From positions 558,001-622,000 of the forward strand of contig NZ_FMAF01000001.1 of the NCBI RefSeq assembly GCF_900094565.1: 64,000 nt of DNA, read 5' to 3'. The translations under genes were made by a program, and so were the position numbers. The stretch comes from Martinezella lusitana (lineage in GTDB: Bacteria; Pseudomonadota; Alphaproteobacteria; Rhizobiales; Rhizobiaceae). The notes under the pieces were generated by a model. That model worked only from the letters and a program-made list of their open reading frames with translations. It did no database searches and had not been told where the DNA came from. Of this stretch, positions 19,049 to 28,817 are shown one piece after another; the first letter of the stretch is position 1; the number at the start of each line of letters is the position of its first letter.

Positions 19049-19120
19049 TTGTTGTTTGCCTGAATTTTTAAGGCGTGTTCCTATCAGGTCGCGCCCTTGC
19101 GGTTAAGTGGAAAATCTTGA

Positions 19121-19579
19121 ATGGCGGCTACAAATCAATTCATGGAGCTTGCGCTGGCCGAAGCGCGCAGCGCCGGCGAACGTGGCGAAGTGCCGATCGG
19201 CGCTGTCCTCGTGCTTGACAACCGGGTTGTCGCCAAGGCCGGCAATCGCACCCGCGAGCTCAACGACGTTACCGCACACGCTGAAATCGTCGCCATCCGC
19301 CTGGCCTGCGAGGACCTGGGGCAAGAGCGTCTTGCGGGCGCCGATCTGTACGTCACGTTGGAGCCTTGCACCATGTGCGCCGCTGCGATTTCGTTTGCGC
19401 GCATCCGCCGCCTCTATTACGGCGCCGAGGATCCGAAGGGAGGCGGCGTCGACAATGGCGTACGCTTTTACCATCAGCCGACCTGCCATCACGCGCCGGA
19501 AGTCTACTCCGGTATCGGGGAAACAATATCTGCCGAGATCCTCAGAGGCTTCTTTCAACCGAAACGCTCCGAAGGCTGA
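19121..19579 (+). CDS. tadA: tRNA-specific adenosine deaminase
   Basis: A 152-residue zinc deaminase that converts adenosine 34 of tRNA-Arg(ACG) to inosine. The zinc site and catalytic Glu are seen in VTAHAEIVAI (HAE, about residue 55) and LEPCTMCAAAISFARI (PCTMC, about residue 86). GEVPIGAVLV and YYGAEDPKGGGVDNG are further TadA hallmarks. Its length is normal. It is divergent from rluB with a 72-base gap and is followed by a palindromic intergenic element. Confidence 0.95.
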   Translation: MAATNQFMELALAEARSAGERGEVPIGAVLVLDNRVVAKAGNRTRELNDVTAHAEIVAIRLACEDLGQERLAGADLYVTLEPCTMCAAAISFARIRRLYYGAEDPKGGGVDNGVRFYHQPTCHHAPEVYSGIGETISAEILRGFFQPKRSEG

Positions 19580-19593
19580 AAAGCGGCGGCTTA

Positions 19594-19671
19594 CAGCGCC
19601 GCGCGGCGCTGCAACACTTTAAAATGCTGCATAATTTTCCCTAATCGATTCCTATTTAGAGAATTATGCAG
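19594..19671. repeat. Composite intergenic palindrome between tadA and the lipoprotein gene
   Basis: A perfect 18-base palindrome (CAGCGCCGCGCGGCGCTG, 19594-19611) is followed by a 13-base inverted repeat with one mismatch (CTGCATAATTTTC at 19627-19639, GAGAATTATGCAG at 19659-19671). The spacer is AT-rich. The element lies between two convergent stop codons and could terminate both transcripts or be a mobile intergenic repeat. No second copy was seen in this window. Confidence 0.6.
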
Positions 19672-19692
19672 GAAGGCCGCCCTGTGAACTGC

Positions 19693-20328
19693 TTATTGGA
19701 AGGGCTTCCACCAACTGCTGTTGTTGGTCTGCTGTGCGGCTTCGGCGTCCTTCTTGCGCTGCTTTTCCTTCTTCGACTCGGGCGTACCGACATCGTTGAG
19801 GGCAGTCGGATCGGAAACCTGACGATATTGCTGCGGCGGGTCGATCAGGTAGCGGCGCTGGTCGATATAGGTGCCGGCCTGATCCTGACGCGCGGCGCGA
19901 TAGGCCGCCGTCTGCTGTGCTTCGGTCATGCGGTTTTTGGTACTGTCGGCCTGAGCCAGCGGCGAACGATAATTGACGTCGTTCTTTTTCTGGTCTGCTT
20001 CATCGGCAAGACGCTTGCGTGCGTCTTCAGGCGATTCCAGCCAGGCCGGATTGTCCTTGCTTGCCAGCGACTGCTGCGGCTGAGTCAGGTTGGCCTTGTC
20101 CTTGTCGGGAGGAACGACCAGACCGGGGCGGTTCGGATATTTCACGCCCTTGTCCTTCGGCGTCGCGGCCGAAATGGAAGCGATATCGCCAAGATCGTCC
20201 AGAAGCTGCACACCTGCCGTCTTGTCGGTGCCGTAAGTCGGGCTGCTGAGGCAGCCAGACATCACGCCGCAGCCAATCACAAGTGCCGCCAAGCTGACGC
20301 CGACACGAACGCTATGCATCGCTCTCAT
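19693..20328 (-). CDS. Putative lipoprotein of unknown function
   Basis: A 211-residue protein. ATG 20328 is chosen because GGGAAGGG lies seven bases upstream. The N-terminus is a lipoprotein signal (RVGVSLAALVIGCGVMSGC), with the lipidated Cys near residue 27. The mature part is charged, Pro/Gln/Lys-rich and probably largely disordered, with NRPGLVVPP, a helical KKEKQRKKDAEAAQQ segment and a final SSWWKPF. No enzyme motif is visible. It is 135 bases downstream of ileS on the same strand. Proteins of this type in rhizobia are annotated as hypothetical; an outer-membrane or periplasmic role is inferred from the lipobox only. Confidence 0.75.
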   Translation of the reverse strand: MRAMHSVRVGVSLAALVIGCGVMSGCLSSPTYGTDKTAGVQLLDDLGDIASISAATPKDKGVKYPNRPGLVVPPDKDKANLTQPQQSLASKDNPAWLESPEDARKRLADEADQKKNDVNYRSPLAQADSTKNRMTEAQQTAAYRAARQDQAGTYIDQRRYLIDPPQQYRQVSDPTALNDVGTPESKKEKQRKKDAEAAQQTNNSSWWKPFQ

Positions 20329-20463
20329 GAAAACCCTTCCCAGCCATGCCGGAACAAAATGTAGCAGAACCCCATTCAACGGCAACTGCCGTAAAAATCA
20401 GGCCATTTTCAGGCAGCTTTTACCGGATGAACGCCGCAAAGGCAATTCACCCGGCAATTTTCT

Positions 20464-23346
20464 TCAGTTGACAGCCATCAATTCGCGCAGGGCCGCGGCG
20501 TCACGCGCCGAGACATCCGGGTATTGCGGATCGGAGCCGACATCGGTGGTGATGCGCCAGGAGCGCGCGCATTTGCGGCCTTCGGCAAGCTTCGGCACGA
20601 CGCTGACCTTGGCGGCATCATCGAGACGGAAAGCATCCGCCGGGCCTTCGCCACTCTCGATCGCGATGCCCGAAGTGATGCAGATTTCCGAGAAATCCTG
20701 TCCTTCAAGCACCTTCAGCAGCTCCGGATCGGCGACATAGACGATCGGGGCGGCTTCCAGCGACGAGCCGATACGCTTGTCCTTGCGCTCGATTTCCAGC
20801 GCGCCGGTGACGACGCTGCGCACGGCACGGATCTTCTTCCACTTCTCGGCCAGGGCCTCGTTCTTCCATTCGACTGGTACGGCGACGAACTGTTCGAGAT
20901 GGACTGATACCGCCGACGGATTGCGCGACAACCACGCCTCTTCCGTCGTGAACGGCAGCATCGGCGCCAGCCACGTCACCATGCAATCGAAGATCGTGCG
21001 GATGACGGCGAGCGACGCGCGGCGGCGCAGGCTCGACGGCGCGTCGCAATAGAGCGCATCCTTGCGAACATCGAAGTAGAAGGCCGAGAGCTCGACATTC
21101 GCGAAATCGATGAGGGCGCGGGCAATGCGCTTGAAGTCGAAGGCGTCGTAGCTTTCGCGCACCAGCTCATCGAGCTCGGCGAGGCGATGCAGCATCAGCC
21201 GCTCCAGCTCCGGCATGTCGGCGTAAGCGATCACCTCGCCCGTGTCGTGCGCCAGGGTGCCGAGCATCCAGCGGATGGTGTTGCGCAGCTTGCGATAGGC
21301 ATCGACATTGGTCTGGATGATGGCCTTGCCGAGACGCTGATCCTCCCAATAGTCCGTGGTCATGACCCAGAGGCGCAGGATATCGGCGCCCGCGTCCTTC
21401 ATCACATCCTGCGGGGCGACGACGTTGCCGAGCGATTTCGACTGCTTGCGGCCCTGCTCGTCCATGGTGAAGCCATGCGTGACCACCGTGTCATAAGGCG
21501 CGCGGCCACGGGTCGCAGCACTTTCGAGCAGCGACGAATGGAACCAGCCGCGATGCTGGTCCGAGCCTTCGAGGTAGACGTCCGCCGGCCACTTGAGGTC
21601 CGGACGATCTTCCAGCGTGAACGTATGGGTCGAGCCCGAGTCGAACCAGACATCGAGGATATCCATGACCTGCGTCCAGGGCTCGTTGGCCTTCTCGCCG
21701 AGGAAGCGCTCGCGGGCGCCGTCTGCGAACCAGGCGTCAGCCCCCTCGCCTTCGAAGGCTTCGAGGATGCGGGCATTCACGCCGTCATCCTGCAGGATGT
21801 TGCCCTGCTCGTCGACGAAGATGCAGATCGGCACGCCCCAGGCGCGCTGACGCGACAGAACCCAGTCCGGGCGCTGCTCGATCATGGCGCGCAGACGGTT
21901 CTGGCCGGCAGCAGGCACGAAGCGGGTATCGTCGATCGCCTTCAGCGCGCGCGACCGCAGCGTGGAGCCGTCCGCGAAGTCCTTGTCCATGTAGACGAAC
22001 CATTGCGGTGTGTTGCGGAAGATCACCGGCTTCTTCGAGCGCCAGGAATGCGGATAGGAATGCTTCAGCCGTCCGCGCGCGAAGAGCGTGTTCGTCTCGA
22101 TCAATGCCTTGATAACGAGATCGTTGGCATTGCCCTTCTTGCCGTTGTCGTCCATGACGCGGCCGCCTTCGAAACCAGGGGCATCGGCGGTGTAGAAGCC
22201 AGCGTCGTCGACGGGGAACGGGATGGTGGACGAGATTCCCCGCGCTTCGAGCGCACGCGCATGTCCCGTCCACGCGTCGAAGTCCTCGCGGCCGTGGCTG
22301 GGTGCGGTATGCACGAAGCCGGTACCCGCATCGTCGGTCACGTGATCGCCGTCGAGCAACGGCACCTTGAAGCCGTAGCCGAGCGAAGCCAGCGGATGCG
22401 CGCAGGTAAGCGTGGCCAAGTCGTCGGCGGTGACATCGTTCAGGCGCTTGTATTGTAGCTTTGCCTTGGCGAAGGATTCCTCGGCCAGCTTGTCGGCAAA
22501 GACCAGCTTCTCGCCGGGGCGCGGGCCAAAATCATTGGCGGCTTCCGTCACTTCGTAGAGGCCATAGGAAACGCGCTGGGAATAGGCGATCGCGCGGTTG
22601 CCGGGGATCGTCCAGGGCGTGGTCGTCCAGATGACGACAAAGGTCCCGGCAAGCTCGGCCGGGCCTTCAACGACCGGGAACTTCACCCAGATCGTATCAC
22701 TCTCGACATCCGCATATTCGACTTCGGCTTCCGCCAGCGCCGTGCGCTCGACCACCGACCACATGATCGGCTTGGAGCCACGATAAAGCTGCCCGCTGCG
22801 GGCGATCTTCAAGAGCTCACCGGCGATACGGGATTCCGCATGGAAATTCATGGTCAGATAAGGATTATCGAAATCGCCAACGATGCCGAGGCGCTTGAAC
22901 TCCTCGGCCTGGATCTTGATCCAGCCGGCGGCAAAATCACGGCATTCCTGGCGAAACTCGTTCACCGGAACCTCGTCCTTGTTCTTGCCCTTCTCGCGGT
23001 ATTTTTCCTCGATCTTCCACTCGATCGGCAGGCCGTGGCAGTCCCAGCCGGGAACGTAGTTGCTGTCATAGCCGCGCATCTGGAACGAGCGGGTGATGAC
23101 ATCTTTCAGGATCTTGTTGAGGGCATGGCCGATATGGATGTGGCCATTGGCGTAGGGCGGGCCGTCATGCAGCACGAATTTCTCGCGGCCGGCGGCGGAT
23201 GCGCGCAGCTTTTTGTAGAGATCCATGTCCTTCCACCGGCTCACCAGCTCCGGCTCCTTCTGCGGCAGTCCGGCGCGCATCGGAAAGTCGGTTTCCGGCA
23301 GGTAAAGGGTCTTGGAATAATCCATCTTTTCAGCGGTATCGGTCAT
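20464..23346 (-). CDS. ileS: Isoleucyl-tRNA synthetase
   Basis: A 960-residue class I synthetase. ATG 23346 gives [20 protein letters not shown]; the longer frame upstream has no RluB-like or IleS-like residues. HIGH appears as [16 protein letters not shown] near residue 72. The KMSKS loop reads KQSKSLGN, a conservative change also known in other IleS. The CP1 editing domain lies in between ([16 protein letters not shown]). The C-terminal zinc ribbon of the E. coli enzyme is reduced: only one Cys of the expected clusters remains ([11 protein letters not shown]). The protein charges tRNA-Ile in the cytoplasm. It is downstream of mctP with a 297-base gap, so it probably has its own promoter. 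Confidence 0.96.
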   Translation of the reverse strand: MTDTAEKMDYSKTLYLPETDFPMRAGLPQKEPELVSRWKDMDLYKKLRASAAGREKFVLHDGPPYANGHIHIGHALNKILKDVITRSFQMRGYDSNYVPGWDCHGLPIEWKIEEKYREKGKNKDEVPVNEFRQECRDFAAGWIKIQAEEFKRLGIVGDFDNPYLTMNFHAESRIAGELLKIARSGQLYRGSKPIMWSVVERTALAEAEVEYADVESDTIWVKFPVVEGPAELAGTFVVIWTTTPWTIPGNRAIAYSQRVSYGLYEVTEAANDFGPRPGEKLVFADKLAEESFAKAKLQYKRLNDVTADDLATLTCAHPLASLGYGFKVPLLDGDHVTDDAGTGFVHTAPSHGREDFDAWTGHARALEARGISSTIPFPVDDAGFYTADAPGFEGGRVMDDNGKKGNANDLVIKALIETNTLFARGRLKHSYPHSWRSKKPVIFRNTPQWFVYMDKDFADGSTLRSRALKAIDDTRFVPAAGQNRLRAMIEQRPDWVLSRQRAWGVPICIFVDEQGNILQDDGVNARILEAFEGEGADAWFADGARERFLGEKANEPWTQVMDILDVWFDSGSTHTFTLEDRPDLKWPADVYLEGSDQHRGWFHSSLLESAATRGRAPYDTVVTHGFTMDEQGRKQSKSLGNVVAPQDVMKDAGADILRLWVMTTDYWEDQRLGKAIIQTNVDAYRKLRNTIRWMLGTLAHDTGEVIAYADMPELERLMLHRLAELDELVRESYDAFDFKRIARALIDFANVELSAFYFDVRKDALYCDAPSSLRRRASLAVIRTIFDCMVTWLAPMLPFTTEEAWLSRNPSAVSVHLEQFVAVPVEWKNEALAEKWKKIRAVRSVVTGALEIERKDKRIGSSLEAAPIVYVADPELLKVLEGQDFSEICITSGIAIESGEGPADAFRLDDAAKVSVVPKLAEGRKCARSWRITTDVGSDPQYPDVSARDAAALRELMAVN

Positions 23347-23595
23347 AGTTCTGACAATTGCCTCGGTGTCTCGGGCGTCTTGCGCCAAACAGGCGCAGCC
23401 ATATGGGGATTTTTCGGCGGCGGAAAGCGCCTCGGGAACGGGCGCCAAGAACCCGGACCTCCCGGCAGCTTAAAGCGCGCGGAAGGCCGGGCCAATAATT
23501 CGTATCGATAGGCTCAGCCGAAATTGGGTCATGATCGCCGGTTCATAGGCGTTTTTTCCAAGGAAAGGAAGAGGAAACAGTGCCGGCAACGCACA

Positions 23596-23625
23596 GAAAG
23601 GCCGCGGACGTTTCCGCCCGCGGCC
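23596..23625 (-). terminator. Possible terminator downstream of mctP
   Basis: GGCCGCGG (23600-23607) pairs with CCGCGGCC (23618-23625) around a 10-base loop. Read on the minus strand, the stem is followed by TTTC. It lies about 20 bases after the mctP stop codon. The T-run is short. Confidence 0.55.
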
Positions 23626-23643
23626 GACAGGATATTGCTTCGA

Positions 23644-25119
23644 TCAGGCGTGTGCCGTCGCCCGCGCCGGCATGACCGCATTGAGGATCACCGACACAAC
23701 GATGTTTGCTGCCAGCGCCAGCAGCCCCGTATAGACGGTGAAGCTTGCGTCTCCGAGCGTGACTATGTGCAGCGGCTTCCAGCCGGCATCCCACACGAGG
23801 TAGGTGCCGCCGAAGAAGCCGACGAACCAGCCGGCAAGCAGAGCCGGCGCCCGGAACCACTTGGTATAGAGGCCGAAGACCAGGGCCGGCAGCGTCTGCA
23901 ATATCCAGATGCCGCCCAAGAGCTGCAGATCGAGCGCGAATTGCGTCGGCAGGAAAATGATGACGAGAAGCGCACCGACCTTGACGACGAGCGAGGTCAT
24001 CTTGGCGACCTTTGCCTCGCCGGCATCGGAAACCTGCGGATCGACATAGGCCTTCCAGAAGTTGCGGGTGAAGAGGTTGGCGGCACCAATGCTCATCACG
24101 GCGGCGGGAACCAGCGCACCGATGGCGATGGCCGCAAAGGCAAAGCCGGCAAACCAGCTCGAGAACAGCGACTGGAACAGCGCCGGAACGACATCATTGG
24201 GGCTATCCAGCTTCAGATGTGCCGCGTGGCCCATATAGCCGAGCAGGGCCAACAGGCCGAGCAGCAGCGTATAGGCCGGCAGCAACACCGCATTCTTGCG
24301 GATGGTATTGCCGCTGTTGGAAGCGAAGATGCCGGTCAGCGTGTGCGGATACATGAAGGCCGCGAGCGCCGAGCCGAGCGCCAGCGTCGCATAGGCGACA
24401 TACTGGTTGCCGCCGAGCAGCAGGCTGCCTGCACCCTTGGCCTGGAAGTCCGCATCGGCTGCCGCAAAGACATTGGCGTAACCGCCGAGTTTCGCCGGAA
24501 TGAGCGCGATGGCGGCAATGACAACGATGTAGATCATGATGTCCTTGACGAAGGCGATCAGCGCCGGCGCGCGAAGACCGGCCGAATAGGTGTAGAGCGC
24601 CAGGATGATGAAGGCGACGGCGAGCGGCAGTTCGCCGTGAAGCCCGAGGGCCTTGAACACTGCCGTCATGCCAACGAGCTGCAAGGCGATATAGGGCATG
24701 GTGGCGATGACGCCGGTGAGCGCGACCGCCAATTCGAGCGCCCGCGAGCCGTATTGGCCGTGCACGACATCGCCCGCGGTGACGTAGCCGTGATCCTTTG
24801 CCCGCCTCCAGAGAAGCGGCATCACCATGAAGACAAAAGGATAGACGACGATGGTATAGGGCAGCGCGAAGAACCCATAGGCACCGACCGTGTAGACCAG
24901 GGCCGGGACGGCGATCACGGTATAGGCCGTGTAGAAGTCGCCGCCGACGAGAAACCAGGTAATCCACGTGCCGAAGGTGCGGCCGCCAAGGCCCCATTCG
25001 TCAATATGGGCAAGGGTCTTCGGCCGGCGCCAGCGCGCGGCGACAAAGCCCATGACGGTCACGAGCGCCAAGAAGAAGATGAAGACGGCGAGTGCGGTCG
25101 GATCGATCTCAGTCGTCAT
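23644..25119 (-). CDS. mctP: Sodium:solute symporter, monocarboxylate permease MctP-like
   Basis: A 491-residue SSS-family transporter with about 13 hydrophobic segments. The family pattern is seen in WGLGGRTFGTWITWFLVGGD near residue 45, the central IFASNSGNTIRKNAVLLPAY, and GALVPAAVMSIGAANLFTRN. It closely recalls MctP of Rhizobium leguminosarum, which imports lactate, pyruvate and other monocarboxylates, but substrate assignment is by similarity. Its start overlaps the end of the upstream DUF3311 gene by 11 bases, so the two are translationally coupled. This two-gene arrangement is typical of SSS transporters with a small helper membrane protein. The mctSR two-component genes are not nearby. 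Confidence 0.85.
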   Translation of the reverse strand: MTTEIDPTALAVFIFFLALVTVMGFVAARWRRPKTLAHIDEWGLGGRTFGTWITWFLVGGDFYTAYTVIAVPALVYTVGAYGFFALPYTIVVYPFVFMVMPLLWRRAKDHGYVTAGDVVHGQYGSRALELAVALTGVIATMPYIALQLVGMTAVFKALGLHGELPLAVAFIILALYTYSAGLRAPALIAFVKDIMIYIVVIAAIALIPAKLGGYANVFAAADADFQAKGAGSLLLGGNQYVAYATLALGSALAAFMYPHTLTGIFASNSGNTIRKNAVLLPAYTLLLGLLALLGYMGHAAHLKLDSPNDVVPALFQSLFSSWFAGFAFAAIAIGALVPAAVMSIGAANLFTRNFWKAYVDPQVSDAGEAKVAKMTSLVVKVGALLVIIFLPTQFALDLQLLGGIWILQTLPALVFGLYTKWFRAPALLAGWFVGFFGGTYLVWDAGWKPLHIVTLGDASFTVYTGLLALAANIVVSVILNAVMPARATAHA

Positions 25120-25306
25120 GGCGCATGCTCCGATAGGCGATCCACGTCAGGACAGCGGTGATCGGCACCCAGGCCAGCTGATACCAATAGAAGAAGGGGA
25201 AACCGAGCAAGACCGGATCATGGCTGTTGTAGAAGGGGACCCAGAGCAAGCCGATATAGGGAATGACGAGCAGCCAGCAGGCCGCCGTTCCAAAGCGTTT
25301 ATCCAT
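25109..25306 (-). CDS. DUF3311 small membrane protein
   Basis: A 65-residue protein starting at ATG 25306 (AAAGG nine bases upstream). It has two hydrophobic segments (AACWLLVIPYIGLLWVPF and YQLAWVPITAVLTWIAY) and a short charged tail, the DUF3311 layout. Such proteins accompany SSS-family permeases and are thought to be accessory subunits. Here the gene overlaps mctP by 11 bases. No independent function is known. Confidence 0.88.
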   Translation of the reverse strand: MDKRFGTAACWLLVIPYIGLLWVPFYNSHDPVLLGFPFFYWYQLAWVPITAVLTWIAYRSMRHDD

Positions 25307-25440
25307 TCGAATACCTTTCGGAGACTGGCGCGCCGACTCACGCCTCATCGCCGATAAGGATTAACGCATATGAAGGTTGGCTCAAGGCAAAAAAATGCTG
25401 CGGTGCGGCACGCTTCGCCCAGCCAACCCCTTGCATGGTA

Positions 25441-26424
25441 TCAGGAAAAGGCGATGCAGCGATCGATTTCGCCAAGCGGTCGGACGCCGGCGAGCAGCGC
25501 CCTCGCCTCATCCTCGTCCTTCCTGATCTGCGCGACCAGCGCATCCAGACCGTCGAACTTCAGTTCGGGGCGGAGATAGCCGAAGAAGGAAACCGAACAG
25601 ATCTGGCCGTAGAGGTCGCCGCTGAAATCGAAGACATAGGTCTCGAGCAGCGGCGCGCCGTTGTCGGTGACCGTCGGACGGCGGCCGTAGCTCGCAACCG
25701 CGTCGCGGATGACGCCGTCCGCTGCACGGAACCGCACGGCGTAGATACCGGCCTTCAGCGATATTTCCGGCGGAAGCTGCATATTGGCTGTGGGGAAACC
25801 GAGCGTGCGACCGAGCTTCTCGCCGCCGATGACAGGCGCTTCGACGGTATAGCGGTATCCGAGCATGCCGGCGACCTGGCCCACGTCTCCCTCGGCCAAC
25901 AGCGTGCGGATGCGGCTCGAGGAGATGACCTCGGTATTCTCGTCGCGAAAGGCGTCGATAAGCGTCACGCCGAAACCATTGTGGCTGCCGGCGTTCATCA
26001 GGAAGGCGGGGCCGCCCTGACGGTCGTGGCCGAAATGGAAATCGAAGCCGGTGACGACTTCCGAGGCATGCAGCCAGTCGATGAGGATCGAATGGACGAA
26101 TTCATCCGCCGAGCGCTGCGAAAAAGTACGGTCGAACGGATATTCGATGACGGCGTTAAAGCCGAGGGCTTCCAACAAGCGCGCCTTCAGCGGTGCCGGC
26201 GTCAGGCGGAAGACCGGCCGATCCGGCTTGAACACGGTGCGGGGATGCGGCTCGAAGGTCAGCACCAGAGCTGGAACGCCCCGCTCCCTGGCGATCTCCA
26301 GCGCCCGATCGAGGACCGACTGATGACCGCGATGCACACCGTCAAAATTGCCGATGGCGATGACCCCGCCCTTGAGATCGTCGGGAAGCGGGTCGCGGGT
26401 CTCGTTGCGATGGAAAACGGTCAT
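25441..26424 (-). CDS. ribF: Bifunctional riboflavin kinase / FAD synthetase
   Basis: A 327-residue enzyme that makes FMN and FAD from riboflavin. The N-terminal nucleotidyltransferase has GVIAIGNFDGVHRGHQSVL near residue 25 and SSRIRTLLAEGDV near residue 165. The C-terminal kinase has GEKLGRTLGFPTANMQLPPE near residue 205 and the metal-binding PTAN motif. Length and domain order are standard. It starts 15 bases after the upstream HAD gene and probably shares its transcript. No FMN riboswitch is evident upstream. Confidence 0.96.
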   Translation of the reverse strand: MTVFHRNETRDPLPDDLKGGVIAIGNFDGVHRGHQSVLDRALEIARERGVPALVLTFEPHPRTVFKPDRPVFRLTPAPLKARLLEALGFNAVIEYPFDRTFSQRSADEFVHSILIDWLHASEVVTGFDFHFGHDRQGGPAFLMNAGSHNGFGVTLIDAFRDENTEVISSSRIRTLLAEGDVGQVAGMLGYRYTVEAPVIGGEKLGRTLGFPTANMQLPPEISLKAGIYAVRFRAADGVIRDAVASYGRRPTVTDNGAPLLETYVFDFSGDLYGQICSVSFFGYLRPELKFDGLDALVAQIRKDEDEARALLAGVRPLGEIDRCIAFS

Positions 26425-26439
26425 CGTCTGCCACTCCGG

Positions 26440-27288
26440 TCAAGCAAGGCGCGGCATCCACCACTTCGGCGAGGCCTGCTCGCGCGCCAGGAAGGCGCCG
26501 AGTGCGGCTTCGTCGGTGTGACCGTCGACGACGTATTCGCGGGCGTGGATGCCATGGCTGATGTAAAGAAGATCGAGGCCGTAATCGAGCGCGCCGCGCA
26601 CGTCGGTCGGCATGCCGTCGCCGATGGCGACGACGCGCGACAGCGGGAATTCGCTTCGCACCTCGCGGGCTGCCGCAATCGCGGCTTCGTAGATCGGCTG
26701 ATGCGGCTTGCCGGCGATCCGCGTCTGCCCGCCGAGCCGCTCGTAATAGGCGGCCATGGCGCCGGCGCACGGGATCATCCGGTGGCCGCGCTCGACCACG
26801 AGGTCGGGATTGGCGCAGATGAGCGGCACCTTGCGGGCAGACCAGGCCGTCAGCATGTCGGTATAATCGTCAGGCGTTTCGGTCTCGTCGTCGAAGAAGC
26901 CGGTGCAGACGATGCTTTCGGCTTCGCCCGCCTCGACACGCTGCACGTCGAGCCCTTCGAGGATGCCGATGTCACGCTCCGGCCCCAGCAGGAACACTTT
27001 TTTCGGACCCTCGGCGATCAGGCTGCGGGTGACATCGCCCGATGTGACGATGCGGTCGTAGGCACTGTCGGGAACACCGATCACGCGCAGCTGCTCGACC
27101 ACCCTCGGAGCGACGCGCGGGGAATTGGTGATGAGCACGACGGTCAGACCCTGGCTGCGAGCCGCCTCCAGCGCAATGGACGCTTCCTTGTAACCGGAGA
27201 CGCCGTTATGCAGCACGCCCCACACATCGCAGAGCGCAACATCATAAAGTCCGCCGATCTCGCGAAAGCTTCCGATACGTTTGCCCAT
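26440..27288 (-). CDS. HAD hydrolase, NagD-like (TIGR01459 type)
   Basis: A 282-residue phosphatase. Motif I is VALCDVWGVLHNGVSGY (DxWG type, as in NagD/PGP proteins), motif II VLITNSPR, the Lys lies in AGKPHQPIYE, and motif IV is VVAIGDGMPTDVRGAL. A C2 cap lies between motifs II and III. This matches the TIGR01459 subfamily of alpha-Proteobacteria, which is regularly adjacent to ribF as here. A role as a nucleotide or flavin-related phosphatase is a guess from context. Confidence 0.88.
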   Translation of the reverse strand: MGKRIGSFREIGGLYDVALCDVWGVLHNGVSGYKEASIALEAARSQGLTVVLITNSPRVAPRVVEQLRVIGVPDSAYDRIVTSGDVTRSLIAEGPKKVFLLGPERDIGILEGLDVQRVEAGEAESIVCTGFFDDETETPDDYTDMLTAWSARKVPLICANPDLVVERGHRMIPCAGAMAAYYERLGGQTRIAGKPHQPIYEAAIAAAREVRSEFPLSRVVAIGDGMPTDVRGALDYGLDLLYISHGIHAREYVVDGHTDEAALGAFLAREQASPKWWMPRLA

Positions 27289-27380
27289 GCGGTCCTCGCG
27301 TCAAATAAATCACGGGCTGACATCGCAAACCGGCCGGCAAATTACAAGAGCGATACGCAGGTTTTTGCGTCGCACAGGGC

Positions 27381-28817
27381 TCAAGCGGCAAGCCGGAGCA
27401 AGGAACCCGCCACGGCGGAAACGCCGAGCACGGTGGCAACACCGGCGCGCTGACGGAAAACCAGGACGGCCGCGAGGACGAAGAGCAACAGCGCCGAAAT
27501 ATCAAGGGTGCCCCAATTCGGCCACGCGATACCAGCGATCGGTACATTGGCGAAATCGCCGCCGTCAATCCTGACGGGGTGACTGAACAGCACCAGCCGA
27601 TCGACATTCGCAAACAGCACATGCAGCCCGAACCAAACCGAAAGGTTGGTCATGACGCCGACGATGGCCGCCGTGATGGCGGCAAGCGCGCCCGAAAGAC
27701 CCGCATGGCCGCGCAATTTTTCGATGTAAGGCGCACCGGCGAAGATGAAGAGGAAGCTCGGCGCAAATGTCGCCCAGGCCGCGAGGCTCGCTCCGAGAAA
27801 ACCGCCAAACAGAGGATCGAAGCCGAAGGGATTGCGAAATCCCGCCATGAAGCCGACGAAGCACAAAACCAATACGAGGGGCCCAGGAGTCGTCTCGGCA
27901 AGTGCGAGACCATCCAGCATTTCGCCCGGCTTCAGCCAGGCATAATGCTGTACCGCCGTCTGCGCGACATAAGCCAGAACAGCATAGGCGCCGCCGAAGG
28001 TGACGATCGCCATGCGTGAGAAAAAGGAGAAAATGGCGCCGAATACGCTTGTTTCACCGCTGAGCGCCTCGGAGACGACATCCTGTGGACCGTGGAGAGC
28101 ATGCACCAACAACAGTGGCGCCTGCCAGATCAATACCCAAAGCAGGATCGTCAGGACGGACGCCTTCGCTTGAGCGCCTCCGAGCCATCCGAAGCGGCTG
28201 GTTGGCGCCGTCAGGCGCGGCAATCGTGGTCGCCACTGTTCGTCACGCCAGGCTCGATAGAGGACCCGCCCATATCCGGTAAGGCCGGCCAGCAGCACGA
28301 CCATGGGAAAGGGCAGATCGAAGATGAAGAGAAGGACGAAGCTGGCAATCGCCATCGCCACATGGAAGCGGCTCTTGAGGGCACGGCCGCTCAGCCGCAT
28401 CAGCGCCTGCAACACGATCGCCAGCACGCCCGCCTTGATGCCGAAGAAGATCATGGCAAGCAGGCTGGTGTCATGGAAAATGGCGTAGAAAGCCGAAAGC
28501 GCCAGAATGACGACAAAGCCCGGCAGGATGAACAGCAGACCGGCAATCAAACCGCCGCGCCAGCCATGCAGCAGCCAGCCGATGTAAGTCGCAAGCTGCT
28601 GTGCCTCCGGGCCTGGCAAGAGCATGCAGTAGCTCAAGGCATGCAGGAAGCGCTCCTCATCGACCCAACGCCTCTCGTCGACGATCATGCGATGCATGAG
28701 GGCGATCTGCCCGGCCGGGCCGCCAAAGCTCAAGGCGCCGACGCGCGCCCACACGCGTGTGGCTTCGCTGAGGGACGGGCTCGCAACCAGATCGTCAGCC
28801 AAAACGGTTTCGGTCAC
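27381..28817 (-). CDS. chrA: Chromate efflux transporter ChrA
   Basis: A 478-residue two-domain (long-chain) CHR transporter with about 10-12 hydrophobic segments. The signature of the first half is ALSFGGPAGQIALMHRMIV followed by SYCMLLPGPEAQQLATYIG. The second half repeats it as VTFGGAYAVLAYVAQ and LALAETTPGPLVLVLCFVG. ChrA exports chromate from the cytoplasm using the proton motive force. A GTG start at 28817 is chosen because it overlaps the stop of the upstream chrB-like gene in a GTGA and has GGAG upstream; a TTG at 28844 is the alternative. The coupling supports a dedicated chromate-resistance operon. Confidence 0.9.
   Translation of the reverse strand: MTETVLADDLVASPSLSEATRVWARVGALSFGGPAGQIALMHRMIVDERRWVDEERFLHALSYCMLLPGPEAQQLATYIGWLLHGWRGGLIAGLLFILPGFVVILALSAFYAIFHDTSLLAMIFFGIKAGVLAIVLQALMRLSGRALKSRFHVAMAIASFVLLFIFDLPFPMVVLLAGLTGYGRVLYRAWRDEQWRPRLPRLTAPTSRFGWLGGAQAKASVLTILLWVLIWQAPLLLVHALHGPQDVVSEALSGETSVFGAIFSFFSRMAIVTFGGAYAVLAYVAQTAVQHYAWLKPGEMLDGLALAETTPGPLVLVLCFVGFMAGFRNPFGFDPLFGGFLGASLAAWATFAPSFLFIFAGAPYIEKLRGHAGLSGALAAITAAIVGVMTNLSVWFGLHVLFANVDRLVLFSHPVRIDGGDFANVPIAGIAWPNWGTLDISALLLFVLAAVLVFRQRAGVATVLGVSAVAGSLLRLAA

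Noticed and set aside
17819..19063. Plus-strand ORF of 414 residues over rluB
   Set aside because: Antisense to the S4 and catalytic domains of RluB; no family match and no ribosome site.
23524..25161. Plus-strand ORF of 545 residues over mctP
   Set aside because: Arg/Glu/Asp/Gln-rich mirror of a membrane protein gene, with no family.
25435..27453. Plus-strand ORF of 672 residues over ribF and the HAD gene
   Set aside because: It spans two well-supported genes on the other strand and shows no domain; it is a codon-bias shadow.
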